Positions 1 through 8,590 are shown, counted from the first letter of the stretch. The stretch is 13,753 nucleotides of DNA from Gyrodactylus bullatarudis (GCA_012064415.1 SSNU01000190.1:1-13753); one strand, 5' to 3'. Program-made: numbers and translations. Notes: generated by a model from the sequence alone, not told the origin.

Positions 1-128
1 CAAGAGAGCCAATCAGATTTTATCATATTTTTCTTTGTATTTTACTATATATTTGGCATGTAAGAGGCTGATGAGTATGCCTGAAATATAGCGCTTATTC
101 CTCACTTTCGGCATCCTTTTTCTTCAAT

Positions 129-1427
129 ATGCTCTCAACGTTTGCACAGCTAACAGAAGACATTAAGAATTATTTGTCTACAACAAATTCAAACAATTTT
201 CCCTGTAATGCTCCACATTTCAACATTCAAACCCCAATGCACAGATATGTCTCTTGTAAATCATCATACAAAATGTCTCCAGCCCACCAGCAAGCAGCCA
301 AAAAAATCATTGATAGCTTAATTGAATCAAAAATTTTACAATGATCATCATCGAATTGGTCAAGCCCTATGTTACTTGTACCCAAACCAGACAAATCCTT
401 CCGATTATGCGGTGACTTTAGAAAACTCAACAATTTAACATTAAAAGATGAATATCACTTAAGCGACGTTGACTCAATAGTAAAATCTGCCAGTGAAAAA
501 AAATATTTTTCAAAAATTGACCTAGTCATGGCATTCCATCAGATTCCATTAGACCCTCAAAGTGCAAAAAAGACTGCAATAAAGACGCCATTCGGTCTAT
601 TTGAATACATACGCATGCCATATGGTCTCAAAAATTCATCTCAAGCTTTCCAACGATTTATGGATACGATACTCAACGACCTTGACTTCATTCATTGCTA
701 TGCCGACGACATTATAGTCTTTGGGGAATCACAAGAAGAACATGTAATCCACATAGAAAAATTACTCGAAACAATTAAGAAGAACAACATAAAAATTAAT
801 GAAACAAAATGTCAATTCTTATGTACAACAATCGAATTCCTGGGACATGAAATATCAAACAACGTAGTAAAACCAACAAAACAAAGACTAGAAGACATAG
901 AAAGAATAAGTATGCCTAATTCAGTCCGACAACTCCGAAAATTCCTGGGAATGCTATCATTCTATCGATCCTATATCCCAAACTTCGCAGAAAAGACTCG
1001 AGAGTTATACGCTGAATTAATATTCGAACCGAAAAGAAAGAGGACATCTAAGCCCATTCAGCTCAGCGAAAAAAAGATCGAAGATATAAAAAAACTAAAA
1101 GAAGAATTCAAAAACATACCCATGAAATACACACCAAACTATGACAAAAAATTGCATCTATATACTGATGGCCCGAATCATGCAATTGGTGCAAGTCTTG
1201 AACAGGTTCAGAACGATAAAAGACTACCCTGTGAGTTCTTTTCAAGAAATCTATCATGCGCTGAAAAAAAATATGCAACGTTTGAAAAAGAATTATTGGC
1301 AATACACGAAGCTGTCACAAGGAAATTCAAGTATTTTCTCATAAGCCAAAAGTTTATCATTCACAGTGATAATTCCGCCCTCATAAATCTCATAAAAACC
1401 CGACGGATAAACATTCAGCCAAAATAA
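129..1427 (+). pseudogene. pol: Ty3/gypsy pol, part 1: reverse transcriptase and most of RNase H
   Basis: This segment copies element RNA to DNA and degrades the RNA strand. One frame runs through the segment, broken only by a TGA at 342-344, just before the SSSNWSSP motif that precedes RT motif 1. In order: the pre-RT linker (KMSPAHQQAAKKIIDSL), LVPKPDKSFRLCGDFRKLN, motif A FSKIDLVMAFHQI with the first Asp, TPFGLFEYIRMPYGLKNSSQAFQRFM, and motif C CYADDIIVF holding the Asp pair, as YADD rather than the commoner YVDD/YIDD. Then come the connection domain (FLGHEI, LRKFLGMLSFYRSYIPNFA) and RNase H (LYTDGPNHAIGASL, FEKELLAIHEAV, HSDNSALINL). The frame ends at TAA 1425-1427 because of a single-base shift near 1415-1420. 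The ATG at 129 is only the first Met of the open stretch; the true element ORF would start upstream. Confidence 0.93.
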
Positions 1428-2239
1428 ATCGTCAATTGATGAGACTATCCGAATACGACTTTGAAATACTTCATATCAAAGGTAATCAAAATGTTACTGC
1501 AGACATCCTAACCAGACTAAGTTCGTACACTATCTACCATCAACTAAACCTACCAACCCTTCAAGAACTTCAAAAGGCACAACAAGAAGATGAAAATCTC
1601 AATCTGATTGCTCAAAATAAAAAGAAATTTCAATACAAAAAAATAGATGATATTTGGCTACACCGTACTCTCGAGGATAAACCATTGATACCTGAAAAAC
1701 TTCGAAAAACCTACTTTGAAAATTGGCACAACCTAGCTCATCCCGGTAAAAAAGCCAGCTTGGAACTATTACGAGAAAGATGTTTTTGGCCTTACATGAG
1801 CAGAGACATACTCCAATGGGTTGATCAATGCCATCAATGCAAAACATCCAAAAAACCCAGAAAAGTTATATCGAAACCAAAGAACATTCCAATTCCAACC
1901 AAAAGATTCAGAACAATTCACATTGATATAACAGACCTCCCAGAAGCAAAAGGTTACAAACATTTACTCACTATGACTGATAGGTATAGTCGATGGTTGG
2001 AAGCCATTTCGCTAAAATTAGCAGAAACGGCATATATATTACAGGCGATACTCCACCACTGGATAGCAAGGTTTGGAGTACCAAAAGAACTCATATCAGA
2101 TAATGGTTCACAATTCAAATCAAAAGAATTTCAAAAATTCTGTGAGTTTCTTGGCATTAAACATAATAAAACATGCACATATAACCCAAAAGCAAACGGT
2201 ATGGATGAAATACAGCATAAACCCTCAAAAATTCTTTAA
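1418..2239 (+). pseudogene. pol: Ty3/gypsy pol, part 2: RNase H end and integrase core
   Basis: This continues part 1 in another frame; the reading AKINRQLMRLSEYDFEI joins onto the RNase H end of part 1 and leads to HIKGNQNVTADILTRL, the RNase H C-terminus. Next is the integrase: an HHCC zinc-binding region (HNLAHPG ... CFWPYM ... CHQCKTSKK), then the DDE core. The first Asp is in TIHIDITDLPEA, the second in ELISDNGSQFKSKEF, and the Glu is in NGMDEIQHKP, where families usually read NG(M/L)VERFH. All three catalytic positions look kept. The frame runs into TAA at 2237-2239 because a second single-base shift lies in the A/T run near 2222-2236. ATG 1439 is just an internal Met, not a start. Confidence 0.92.
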
Positions 2240-2676
2240 GAGCAGCCAGACACGATCAATGGACCGATCAATTACTACTAGTACTTCTCAGCATTCGATC
2301 AACAATAAAGAAACCAAATGACCTTTCAATGTCCATGATGCTTTATGGTGAAGGAATCACACTACCTGGACAATTCTACAACGACACTCCCATTGAGAAT
2401 GAATCGGAAGTCGTGAAAACATTACAGAATGCCTTCAGAAATCTCAAGTCAAAAGCAAGTAAGGAAAGTACGAAAGAAGCATATATACCAGCAAAATTGG
2501 AAAACTGCAAATACGTCTATGTATGAAATGAAAAAATGAAGAATTGCTTATCCCAGACCTACAATGGACCTTACGAAGTTTTGAACAGAAATGAAAAATT
2601 CTATGAGATTGACATGAACGGAAAAGCAGAAAAATTGTCGATTGAAAGACTACAACCATGTCTAAAAGAAGTATAG
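2229..2676 (+). pseudogene. pol: Ty3/gypsy pol, part 3: integrase C-terminal part with GPY/F-type module
   Basis: This picks up the integrase after the second frameshift with KNSLRAARHDQWTDQL, the helix after the catalytic Glu. It runs on through SIRSTIKKPNDLSMSMMLYG and the usual YGEGITLPGQF block. A TGA at 2524-2526 interrupts it at KYVYV*NEK, where related elements have Arg, so a CGA or AGA codon has probably mutated. Beyond it the same frame reads QTYNGPYEVLNRNEKFYEI and then LSIERLQPCLKEV, ending at TAG 2674-2676. That is the GPY/F chromodomain-less tail of metavirus integrases. No ORF follows before the polypurine tract, so there is no envelope gene. Confidence 0.88.
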
Positions 2677-2687
2677 AAGAGGGAGAG
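2676..2687 (+). other. Polypurine tract of the Ty3/gypsy element
   Basis: A 12-base all-purine run (GAAGAGGGAGAG) starts at the last base of the pol stop codon and ends just before the probable 3' LTR. This is where plus-strand priming would be expected in a Ty3/gypsy element. Position and composition are seen; the role is inferred. Confidence 0.65.
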
Positions 2688-2690
2688 TTA

Positions 2691-2900
2691 TGTAATAACA
2701 AATTTGATTATCCTTTTGATGTTTCTCTTGAATATTCCATATAATTTAACCTCAAAACTAATTAATTACATTAACAATACTAAAAAGAATTATAATTACA
2801 TAAAAAAACAATATTTATAAATGTAAAAAATATTAGATTTATATGAAAATGAAAATTGTAAAGCAGAAAATATGTGTTGTTCAATAAATTTTTCATTTCA
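2691..2900 (+). repeat. Probable 3' LTR of the Ty3/gypsy element
   Basis: A TG start (TGTAATAACA) lies 3 bases after the polypurine tract, and AATAAA at 2883-2888 is followed by a T-rich CATTTCATTTCA stretch. That gives an LTR of roughly 210 bases. The left edge could instead be at AGTTATG (2686), since some gypsy LTRs begin AGTTA. The right edge is uncertain because the other LTR is not in the window for comparison. Confidence 0.45.
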
Positions 2901-3207
2901 TTTCATATATCTTTTTTTGGAATATCATAATTTTCATCTAAATTCTCATCAAGATTCAAAGGATTTTTCATGGAATTAAAACCGTGTTGCGAATTAAGAA
3001 TCGAGCAGAGTTGACAAGAAAGTGGGTACATCACCTGTATTATAATTGTGTTCTCAGAAAAATTGAAATTAGTTCATTGAAAATTATTCTAAGAGCACAT
3101 TATAACTACGTAGCTTTGTTTTATGCATGTTCGAATAACTTTCTGAACAAGAGTTCATTGGATAGATTCATAGATAAATGAATGATTTAATCGTGATATT
3201 TTTCTAG
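2901..3207. other. Non-coding stretch, possible intron ending at a splice acceptor
   Basis: No recognisable gene. The longest open stretch (2984-3181) has no family motif and ordinary AT-rich composition. The right end, GATATTTTTCTAG at 3195-3207, is a good match to a 3' splice site with a short pyrimidine tract. Confidence 0.4.
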
Positions 3208-3420
3208 AGATCTACTATGGCTGCAGGCACAAGCCCTATGGCGGGAATGATGCAAGGAAGTGTTCCAGGATTAGGATTAATAGGCGGTCAGCAAAATATG
3301 CCCTCTTCAATGATTAATCCGTTCCTGCAAAAACCCTATCACACGGTATACATAGACCCAGAAGCACCATATCTTGTTGCAGCTGGCCTTGAATTATTAT
3401 GTCAATCAATGTTCTATTAA
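3208..3420 (+). CDS. Small Gly/Met/Pro-rich protein or terminal exon, function unknown
   Basis: From ATG 3217 this encodes 67 residues: an N-terminal half rich in Gly, Met, Pro and Ser (MAAGTSPMAGMMQGSVPGLG), then a more ordinary, partly hydrophobic C-terminal half (PYHTVYIDPEAPYLVAAGLE) ending SMFY. There is no signal peptide and no known domain. A TTTTTCTAG acceptor at 3199-3207 sits 9 bases before the ATG, and the frame is open back to it in phase 0. It may therefore be the last exon of a spliced gene, and I start the feature at the acceptor. Composition resembles the secreted peptide exon at 11805, which ends in the matching phase 0. If spliced, its first exon lies to the left, possibly beyond the retrotransposon. 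It could also be a chance ORF. Confidence 0.45.
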   Translation, partial: RSTMAAGTSPMAGMMQGSVPGLGLIGGQQNMPSSMINPFLQKPYHTVYIDPEAPYLVAAGLELLCQSMFY

Positions 3421-3515
3421 TCAAGTATTGGACAATATAAATATTTTTTTTTAATTTTGATTATGATATTCTTCTTAAAAACCACGTTTCTGTATCTAAG
3501 AGTACCTATAACATA

Positions 3516-3539
3516 ATAATAATTATTAGGGCCTCAAAA
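3516..3539 (+). repeat. Left terminal inverted repeat of the TIR element
   Basis: ATAATAATTATTA followed by GGGCCTCAAAA; it is the exact reverse complement of 4760-4783. After the 24 bases the two ends lose similarity. Confidence 0.75.
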
Positions 3540-4237
3540 AGTTATAAAAGTTATTTTTTAGTCTGTGAATCTACAGGTTCTAAAATCGTTAAAAATCTAA
3601 GAAAAAACTTGATAGTACATCAGGGTTCAAAGTTATAAAGTCATATTAGGTCATATTTCTAATCATAAACGCTTAAAATACGCCATGATATATAAATATC
3701 AATCATAATTCATCAAAAACCGCTTGTTTATTAAAAAAAGGAATTTATTTTCTTAAATCTGATTATTACGGGCAAAATATTCACGTAAATTTTCATAAAC
3801 GTCCTAGAATCCTCTTAAGTTCATAATTCAAAAGTTAGAAGAGAATATATTAAATCACTAGATGTACATTTCTAAAAGGATCATCAGTAGTGTCACTTTT
3901 AAAATGATATAATTTAAAAAGATTAATGAATATAATAATTATTATAAATTATAATTTAAAAATTCTCAAAGAAGTAGTAAAAGAAGAAAAATAAACAGAA
4001 TAAAATTTGAGCTAAAAAAACACCAAAACTCTCCAATAAATAGCAGAAACGTAGGGAAAAGTGAAAAAGCTCACATCGGCCAGGGTAGTTGAAGATTGTA
4101 TGAGTAATTTTTCTGAACGCATAGATTTGGTTTGTATAAGTTAATAAAGAATTTCTCTTTGACCTATACATAAATATTGTCATCTCCAGGATTTTTATAA
4201 AGAATAGAAAAATTCGAATTTATTATATGCATACCTC

Positions 4238-4361
4238 ATAAAATAATAGCCATGAGTTTAATACCATGCTCCAATAATGCCAGATGTAAAATAGCCCATA
4301 TTTGAATAAGGACTATTTCCACATCCTTTCTACAAGGAACCTCCGATATTTGATTGGTTGT
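4238..4361 (-). pseudogene. Truncated copy of the 5513-6139 gene, C-terminal end only
   Basis: About 124 bases match 5493-5615 almost exactly, with three substitutions and a one-base insertion. They cover the last ~30 codons of the neighbouring gene, its stop, and about 20 bases downstream. The copy still reads GCGNSPYSNMGYFTSG then IIGAWY and stop (Ser to Ile). The codon for Trp185 has become TAG, and the extra T near 4355 shifts the frame upstream. The similarity begins in mid-exon with no splice acceptor, so this is a sequence capture or partial duplication, not a duplicated exon. It lies inside the TIR element and has the same orientation as the parent gene. It is not translatable as the parent protein. 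Confidence 0.88.
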
Positions 4362-4759
4362 CAGCTTCACAATAGGCACTTTCTCCTCAAAGCAATACAT
4401 AATACCTACTACGTACCTTCTTTTCGATAAATCAGATTTAAGTACGAAATATTAAAGGACTCTCATGCGTGCGATTTTCAAATTCAACGAAAATTGTCAA
4501 TCCTGATTCTAGGAAAGTTAAAAATACAAGATAAAGAGTTTTCTGATGAATTAATCGATATTATTGATGAAATATAGACGTGAATTGTGGAAAAAGTTTA
4601 GTGTACTACTTTTAAGTAAAAAATTATAAAGGCTTATATTATGAGTCATAATAATTCATGACTCAAATTCTATAAATGCTTAAAATATGCCATAAAAACA
4701 CCAAAAAGGCATATTTTCATTTTTCTTTAGCGCTAAAGAATCCATTTATTAGGTCATAC

Positions 4760-4783
4760 TTTTGAGGCCCTAATAATTATTAT
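4760..4783 (-). repeat. Right terminal inverted repeat of the TIR element
   Basis: TTTTGAGGCCC followed by TAATAATTATTAT; it is the exact reverse complement of 3516-3539. Confidence 0.75.
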
Positions 4784-5492
4784 ACGCTTACTTATTAATC
4801 TGGGCTTACTCATAGAGCATACTGGCCTAATCGCTCAATTTAGCATACTAGAGTAGGGTAAAATTTTTAACCTCATATTTGTACAAACTTTTTTAATAGA
4901 GCTATTAATTGTAAGCTTTAAATTTTGTATTGAAGCATGTTACGAAAATTCTTCACCGTTATGGCGTTCAGTTTGTAAAATTCAAAATTTTTTAAATCAC
5001 TGCTCAATTTCCAATGAGTTTTTACTACTCAATCACTAATATCCGGAATATCTTATCATCCAGAGGACCTTTATGATAAATTTAGTAATTTATCATGTCC
5101 GTGGGATAATGTGGGAAAAATGGGCAGTGCCATAATGGAAGATGACTTTCACACTTTAATATTATGCAGAATATGGTCTGAGTACTAAATTACATCAGAA
5201 AAGTATGTACTCTCGAGAATTGTTCGGAGAAAAAATTATTTCACCCTAGCCTAATACTCACTGTCACATCTAAATCTTCTTAGGCTTAACCAGAAAATAG
5301 TAATGTATCAGGTTGAGGTGACATAGGTGGACACTGTCAGGTTGTTGATTAGGCTGAAGAGGTAGAGTCACTGTGCATATTTTATACATTACCCATACGA
5401 ATTCCAATATGAACGAATTTAGGTTCAGATCAAGAGGGAATGAATATATCTTCAGTTATAATTATAATAACTATTATTATTATTCTAAAATT
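4784..5492. other. Intergenic stretch without a recognisable gene
   Basis: AT-rich sequence with no ORF of note and no TE protein match. The only local structure is a TAT/TAA-rich simple stretch at about 5456-5505, just downstream of the minus-strand gene. Confidence 0.5.
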
Positions 5493-5512
5493 ATAAAATA
5501 ATAGCCATGAGT

Positions 5513-6139
5513 TTAATACCATGCTCCAATACTGCCAGATGTAAAATAGCCCATATTTGAATAAGGACTATTTCCACATCCCTTCCACAAGGAACCTCCG
5601 ATATTTGATGGTTGGCAAGTACCTCCATAAATAGTTTGCAGATAGTTATTGATACTATCATTTTGAGGAATATACGGACTCTGTGAATTAGTTACATAGC
5701 CTGTCCCAATAGTCGGTGTCATGCTTGTTGAGTAATTTTGTTGAGGAGAATAGTTTGGTTGTGTAAGATACTGGGTATTTGAGGGTATTTGATTCATATT
5801 ATTATAGTTTAGGGGAAGATTCTGATAAGACTGACTGCCATAAGGATTGCCACCATAGTTTGGCATTCTAGCTGGCTGAACTCCTTGCCCAGACGTGATC
5901 GTTTGGCCTGGTACAAATTCATAATAATAGTTGCAGGGATTTCGACTGACAAAACTTCCAGTATTTCTCATAGGATCATTCATCATTCCCAGGCTGCATG
6001 CAGGCCCACAACCAATACTTAGATTAGTAGTAGGATAATGACTATTCTGGTTATTATAGCCAGCTCCGCCATTGGCTAATGGGGGCCAAGATGGTGGCAT
6101 TTCTGGATATCCAGCATTTGGATTTATAAAACCAGCCAT
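5513..6139 (-). CDS. Asn/Tyr/Pro/Gly-rich 208-residue protein, function unknown
   Basis: This is an uninterrupted 208-codon frame, the longest undamaged non-transposon ORF here. The start is the ATG at 6137-6139: an in-frame TGA lies eight codons upstream, so no earlier start is open unless a splice joins there. There is no signal peptide, membrane segment or known domain. Composition is strongly biased to Asn, Tyr, Pro, Gly, Ser and Gln, with motifs such as NPNAGYPEMPPSWPP (residues 6-20), NYGGNPYGSQSYQN (94-107) and QPNYSPQQNYS (127-137). Five Cys are at residues 44, 48, 69, 175 and 188. Such composition suits a disordered, adhesive, cuticle-like or RNA-binding low-complexity protein, but none of these can be chosen. 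A near-identical fragment of the C-terminal end sits at 4238-4361. A weak TATA-like TATAATA (minus strand, about 6261-6267) lies about 120 bases upstream. Confidence 0.7.
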   Translation of the reverse strand: MAGFINPNAGYPEMPPSWPPLANGGAGYNNQNSHYPTTNLSIGCGPACSLGMMNDPMRNTGSFVSRNPCNYYYEFVPGQTITSGQGVQPARMPNYGGNPYGSQSYQNLPLNYNNMNQIPSNTQYLTQPNYSPQQNYSTSMTPTIGTGYVTNSQSPYIPQNDSINNYLQTIYGGTCQPSNIGGSLWKGCGNSPYSNMGYFTSGSIGAWY

Positions 6140-6856
6140 AATTAGTAAAAGATATTCGTCTCAAATGGATTATTATTTGACTAAACGATAATTTAGTGTA
6201 TCTGTGCAACATTGTGCATAGTTTATCTATAGCGTATTTCAAAGATACTTTAGTGTTTCATATTATACATTATTTTAATAAGATCACAATTGCATCATTT
6301 CATATGACGTAATAAAACTGTTTGAACATATAATTTCTATAGAAACCAATTTAGAAAGTCATTTTACTCGATATCATGCTTAAAAAACACTTTCCCAGTC
6401 ATGGGTTTTCAAATACAGTCAATAACCATTATAATTATGAAAATTTATTGACACAGTATCATTTCATGTTATTTTTTCGAAAAAAATTTCATCAAACTAC
6501 TAATATTTTTCCGATACAAACTCGAAAATATTTTGGATTTTGAACATTTTCACTCTTTTCCAACAATTGTATAAAATATACTCAGCTTAAATTCATGATC
6601 AAATGGCAGAATTTGATATAACTAACCCATGATTCCTTGAAATAAAAAAGATATCTGAAAATATTCAATCATACTGAAATAAGGCCGATTTTTGAATTTC
6701 AAAAACTTGCCAATTTTTCAACCTTCGAGCTCAAATTTTTTTCGATTTAGAAGATTTATAGCAATTCGAATCACGATTAGAAAAAGCTATCGAATTCGGC
6801 CATGGAGAAACTTACGACTTTAAAAGAAAAATTTCGGCTAACCCTCTTCGTGGTAA
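6140..6856. other. Intergenic stretch and possible 5' flank of the Penelope-like element
   Basis: No gene is recognised. The part from about 6684 to 6800 has TTTTTCAACCTTCGAGCTC and TTCGATTTAGAAG. These loosely resemble the sequence at 8983-9023 after the Penelope-like ORF (TTTTTCGAACTTTGAGCTG, TTGATTTGAAAG), so it may be a diverged pseudo-LTR. Confidence 0.35.
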
Positions 6857-7222
6857 TTGAAAAATTCAGATGAGGATGAAAAAATCCTGAGTCTTGGACC
6901 TAATAAAACCAGGGTTCAAGTCGAAACAGATATTGGATTTGAAACAATTTTAGACCACACAAGTTGCATTACCGCTAGCTCGGAAGACGCCAGAAACCGC
7001 TTCAATACTGTGACAAATGATGCTTGGCAACAAATCAAACAGAAGAAGATTGAATTTCCATGCTTGACAAAAGCTCACTTTGACGCCTTGAATGACCTAA
7101 GAAAGGATCTGGACATCTTACTATGCCATTTGGATAAAGGGACAGGTATAGCAGTAGTTTCAAAGAGTGACTACATTCAGAAAGGATGGCAATCATTAAG
7201 AAAGTTGAAAACCCACGTCTGA
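6857..7222 (+). pseudogene. Penelope-like ORF, part 1: N-terminal region with DKG motif
   Basis: This covers the region before the RT fingers. It contains ILSLGPNKTRV, matching the LSLGPKF block of the family, and then ILLCHLDKGTGIAVVSKSDY, the conserved DKG segment. A stop lies directly before 6857 and the first codon is TTG, so the true start is not visible and the element is probably 5'-truncated or shifted here. The frame ends at TGA 7220-7222, while the LPKVHK block continues in another frame, so a frameshift lies near 7195-7220. Confidence 0.85.
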
Positions 7223-7904
7223 CGAAATTGGCAGGCTCTATTCTCTTCCGAAGGTTCACAAGGACACAGAAAATGGATTAAAGTATCGCCCGATACTGGA
7301 CATGTAAGCTACCCCCCCCCAACAAAAAGTCGTGAGATGGTTGACTGAAATCTTAACAACACTTCAAAATGAGTTATGTTGTCATTCGGTCAAAAACTCA
7401 GTTGAATTTGTCTCAAAGCTGAGAGATGTCAATTTTCAATCCTCAAAAATGGTTTCGTTCGATGTCAGCTCACTTTTTACCAATGTTCCCATAGCAAAAA
7501 CAGTAAAGTTTATAAATTAGAATCTTAACCATTTCCCATCTATTTTTAGTGTTCCAGCGAATGTTATTTCAGAAATGATATTGATGACTGTTCAGAATAT
7601 TGATTTTAAGTTCAGTGGTTCCTTCTACAGACAAGTTGCAATGGGAAGTCCTATTGGTCCTTTACTGGCAGACATTTTCCTTGCCTCCCTTGAAGCTAGT
7701 AGCATGAATGATCTGATCAAGGAGTCACGTCTCTATGTCCGTCATCTTGATGATACTTTTTTGGTTCTTGATCAAAGTGCTGATACTGAGATTATTCTGG
7801 AAAAGTTGAATTCTATACATCCCAATATAGCCTCTACAAAAGATTATGAGCAAGACAATACATTGAACTTTCTCGATGTTTTGTTACAAAGGAAAACGAG
7901 GTAG
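7221..7904 (+). pseudogene. Penelope-like ORF, part 2: reverse transcriptase core
   Basis: One frame holds, in order: DEIGRLYSLPKVHKDTENG and KYRPILDM (7221-7304), a TAA at 7305-7307, a run of nine C, RT motif A SSKMVSFDVSSLFTNVPI (about 7443-7496) with its Asp, a TAG at 7518-7520, motif B RQVAMGSPIGPLLADIFL (about 7630-7683), and motif C YVRHLDDTFLVLD with the catalytic Asp pair. LNFLDVLLQRK follows and the frame ends at TAG 7902-7904. Motif C reads HLDD where the family usually has YVDD. All Asp residues are present, but the stops break the protein. The shift into the next segment lies near 7895. Confidence 0.9.
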
Positions 7905-8590
7905 CTTATAGGTAGATATACAGAAAGAAATCTGTTCCTGTGCAGTTTTTGCCATTCCTCAGTTTCAGCCCAGTGTGCCAGAAGAAAAGTCTTGTGAGAA
8001 ATGAATTCCTAAAAATTGAGAGAATCTCGTCTGAATGTAATAAATCAGAAGACAAACGCATTCTTACTGAACTTTTAATAGAAGATGGTTATCCTGAAGC
8101 GTTCATTTCGAAGCATTCCAATATACGCGTGAAAGCTGATGCAGAGGTCGAAAAATTAACCCCGATTTATCTTAAGTAACCGTTCAAAGGAGATGCGTCA
8201 CATCAAATACTCAATAATAAATTATTTGAAATATCTAAACGAGCATTTCCTGGTCATAGGCTTCATGTACTTTCCAAAACAATGAAATTAATTCCCGATT
8301 TAAACAAGGATTCAATCCCTTGGCTTGAAAGAAAAGGAGTTATATACATGTTCAAATGTAATTTTGGTCCTTCCTACGTTGGACAGACAGTTAGACCAGT
8401 CAAGGTAAGAATAAAGGAACACCTCAGTGCGGGAAACAAAGGTTCGTTGATCCAGGAGCACCTCAGTTTAACAAATCACACTGCTGATTTGAGCAACTTC
8501 AGTATATTATATCAAGTCAATTCAGCGGTTCACGTTCAACTAGGGAAGAGGTCCTTTACAAGTCGGAGTCACACTACATTAGGGAGTTGA
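7901..8590 (+). pseudogene. Penelope-like ORF, part 3: RT thumb and GIY-YIG endonuclease
   Basis: This frame has ENEVAYR, a TAG at 7913-7915, then IYRKKSVPVQFLPF and ERISSECNKSEDKRILTEL (post-RT helices). After a TAA at 8177-8179 it has PFKGDASHQILNNKLFEI. The GIY-YIG domain follows: VIYMFKCNFGPSYVGQT, then RPVKVRIKEHLSAG and HTADLSNFSIL. The domain nicks target DNA in this element class. The frame goes wrong near 8535, and the continuation STREEVLYKSESHYIREL, which holds the probable catalytic Glu, is read one frame over. Confidence 0.88.

Larger units (their letters stand above)
129..2900 (+). mobile_element. Degraded Ty3/gypsy LTR retrotransposon, 5' part not visible
   Basis: The RT, RNase H and integrase order, with the GPY/F-type tail and no envelope gene, is that of a Ty3/gypsy (Metaviridae-type) retrotransposon. 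The RT wording (FSKIDL, TPFGLFEYIRMPYGL, FQRFMD) and the tail (NGPYEVLNR ... LSIERLQP) resemble the CsRn1/Kabuki branch, an assignment made by inspection only. Gag and protease are not seen. The first 128 bases show no similarity to the putative 3' LTR, so the 5' end is either outside the window or lost. Pol carries two stops and two frameshifts, so this copy cannot encode a working polyprotein. The right boundary near 2900 is a guess based on a poly(A) signal. Confidence 0.9.
3516..4783. mobile_element. Non-autonomous TIR DNA element carrying a captured gene fragment
   Basis: Perfect 24-bp inverted ends (3516-3539 and 4760-4783) bound about 1.27 kb with no transposase. The outer 12 bases, TAATAATTATTA, are a palindrome and so could be either part of the TIR or a target-site duplication. 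The inner GGGCCTCAAAA is then the minimal TIR. Ends starting GGGCC next to TTA/TAA recall PIF/Harbinger-type MITEs, but this is a tentative match. The interior holds a 22-base diverged direct repeat (3665-3686 and 4672-4693, 20 of 22 identical) and a broken copy of the 3' end of the neighbouring minus-strand gene (4238-4361). No coding capacity of its own was found. Confidence 0.6.

Noticed and set aside
1..128. 5' LTR or gag/protease of the gypsy element
   Set aside because: No similarity to the putative 3' LTR, no Cys-His gag box and no protease DTG/DSG motif.
2677..2900. Envelope gene after pol, which would mark an errantivirus-like element
   Set aside because: The polypurine tract follows the pol stop directly and no ORF lies before the LTR.
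2984..3181. 65-codon open frame after the LTR
   Set aside because: Basic and Leu/Asn-rich with no domain; ends just before the splice acceptor and is more likely non-coding.
3956..4183. 75-codon minus-strand frame rich in Phe and Tyr
   Set aside because: Composition reflects A-rich plus-strand DNA inside the TIR element; no motif.
5250..5380. Possible tRNA or structured RNA around AGGTTGAGGTGACATAGGTGG
   Set aside because: No cloverleaf with acceptor and T-arm pairing could be built; inverted matches are weak.
7312..7320. Run of nine C in AT-rich DNA
   Set aside because: Could be a sequencing or replication slip. The RT frame is the same on both sides, so it does not explain a frameshift here.
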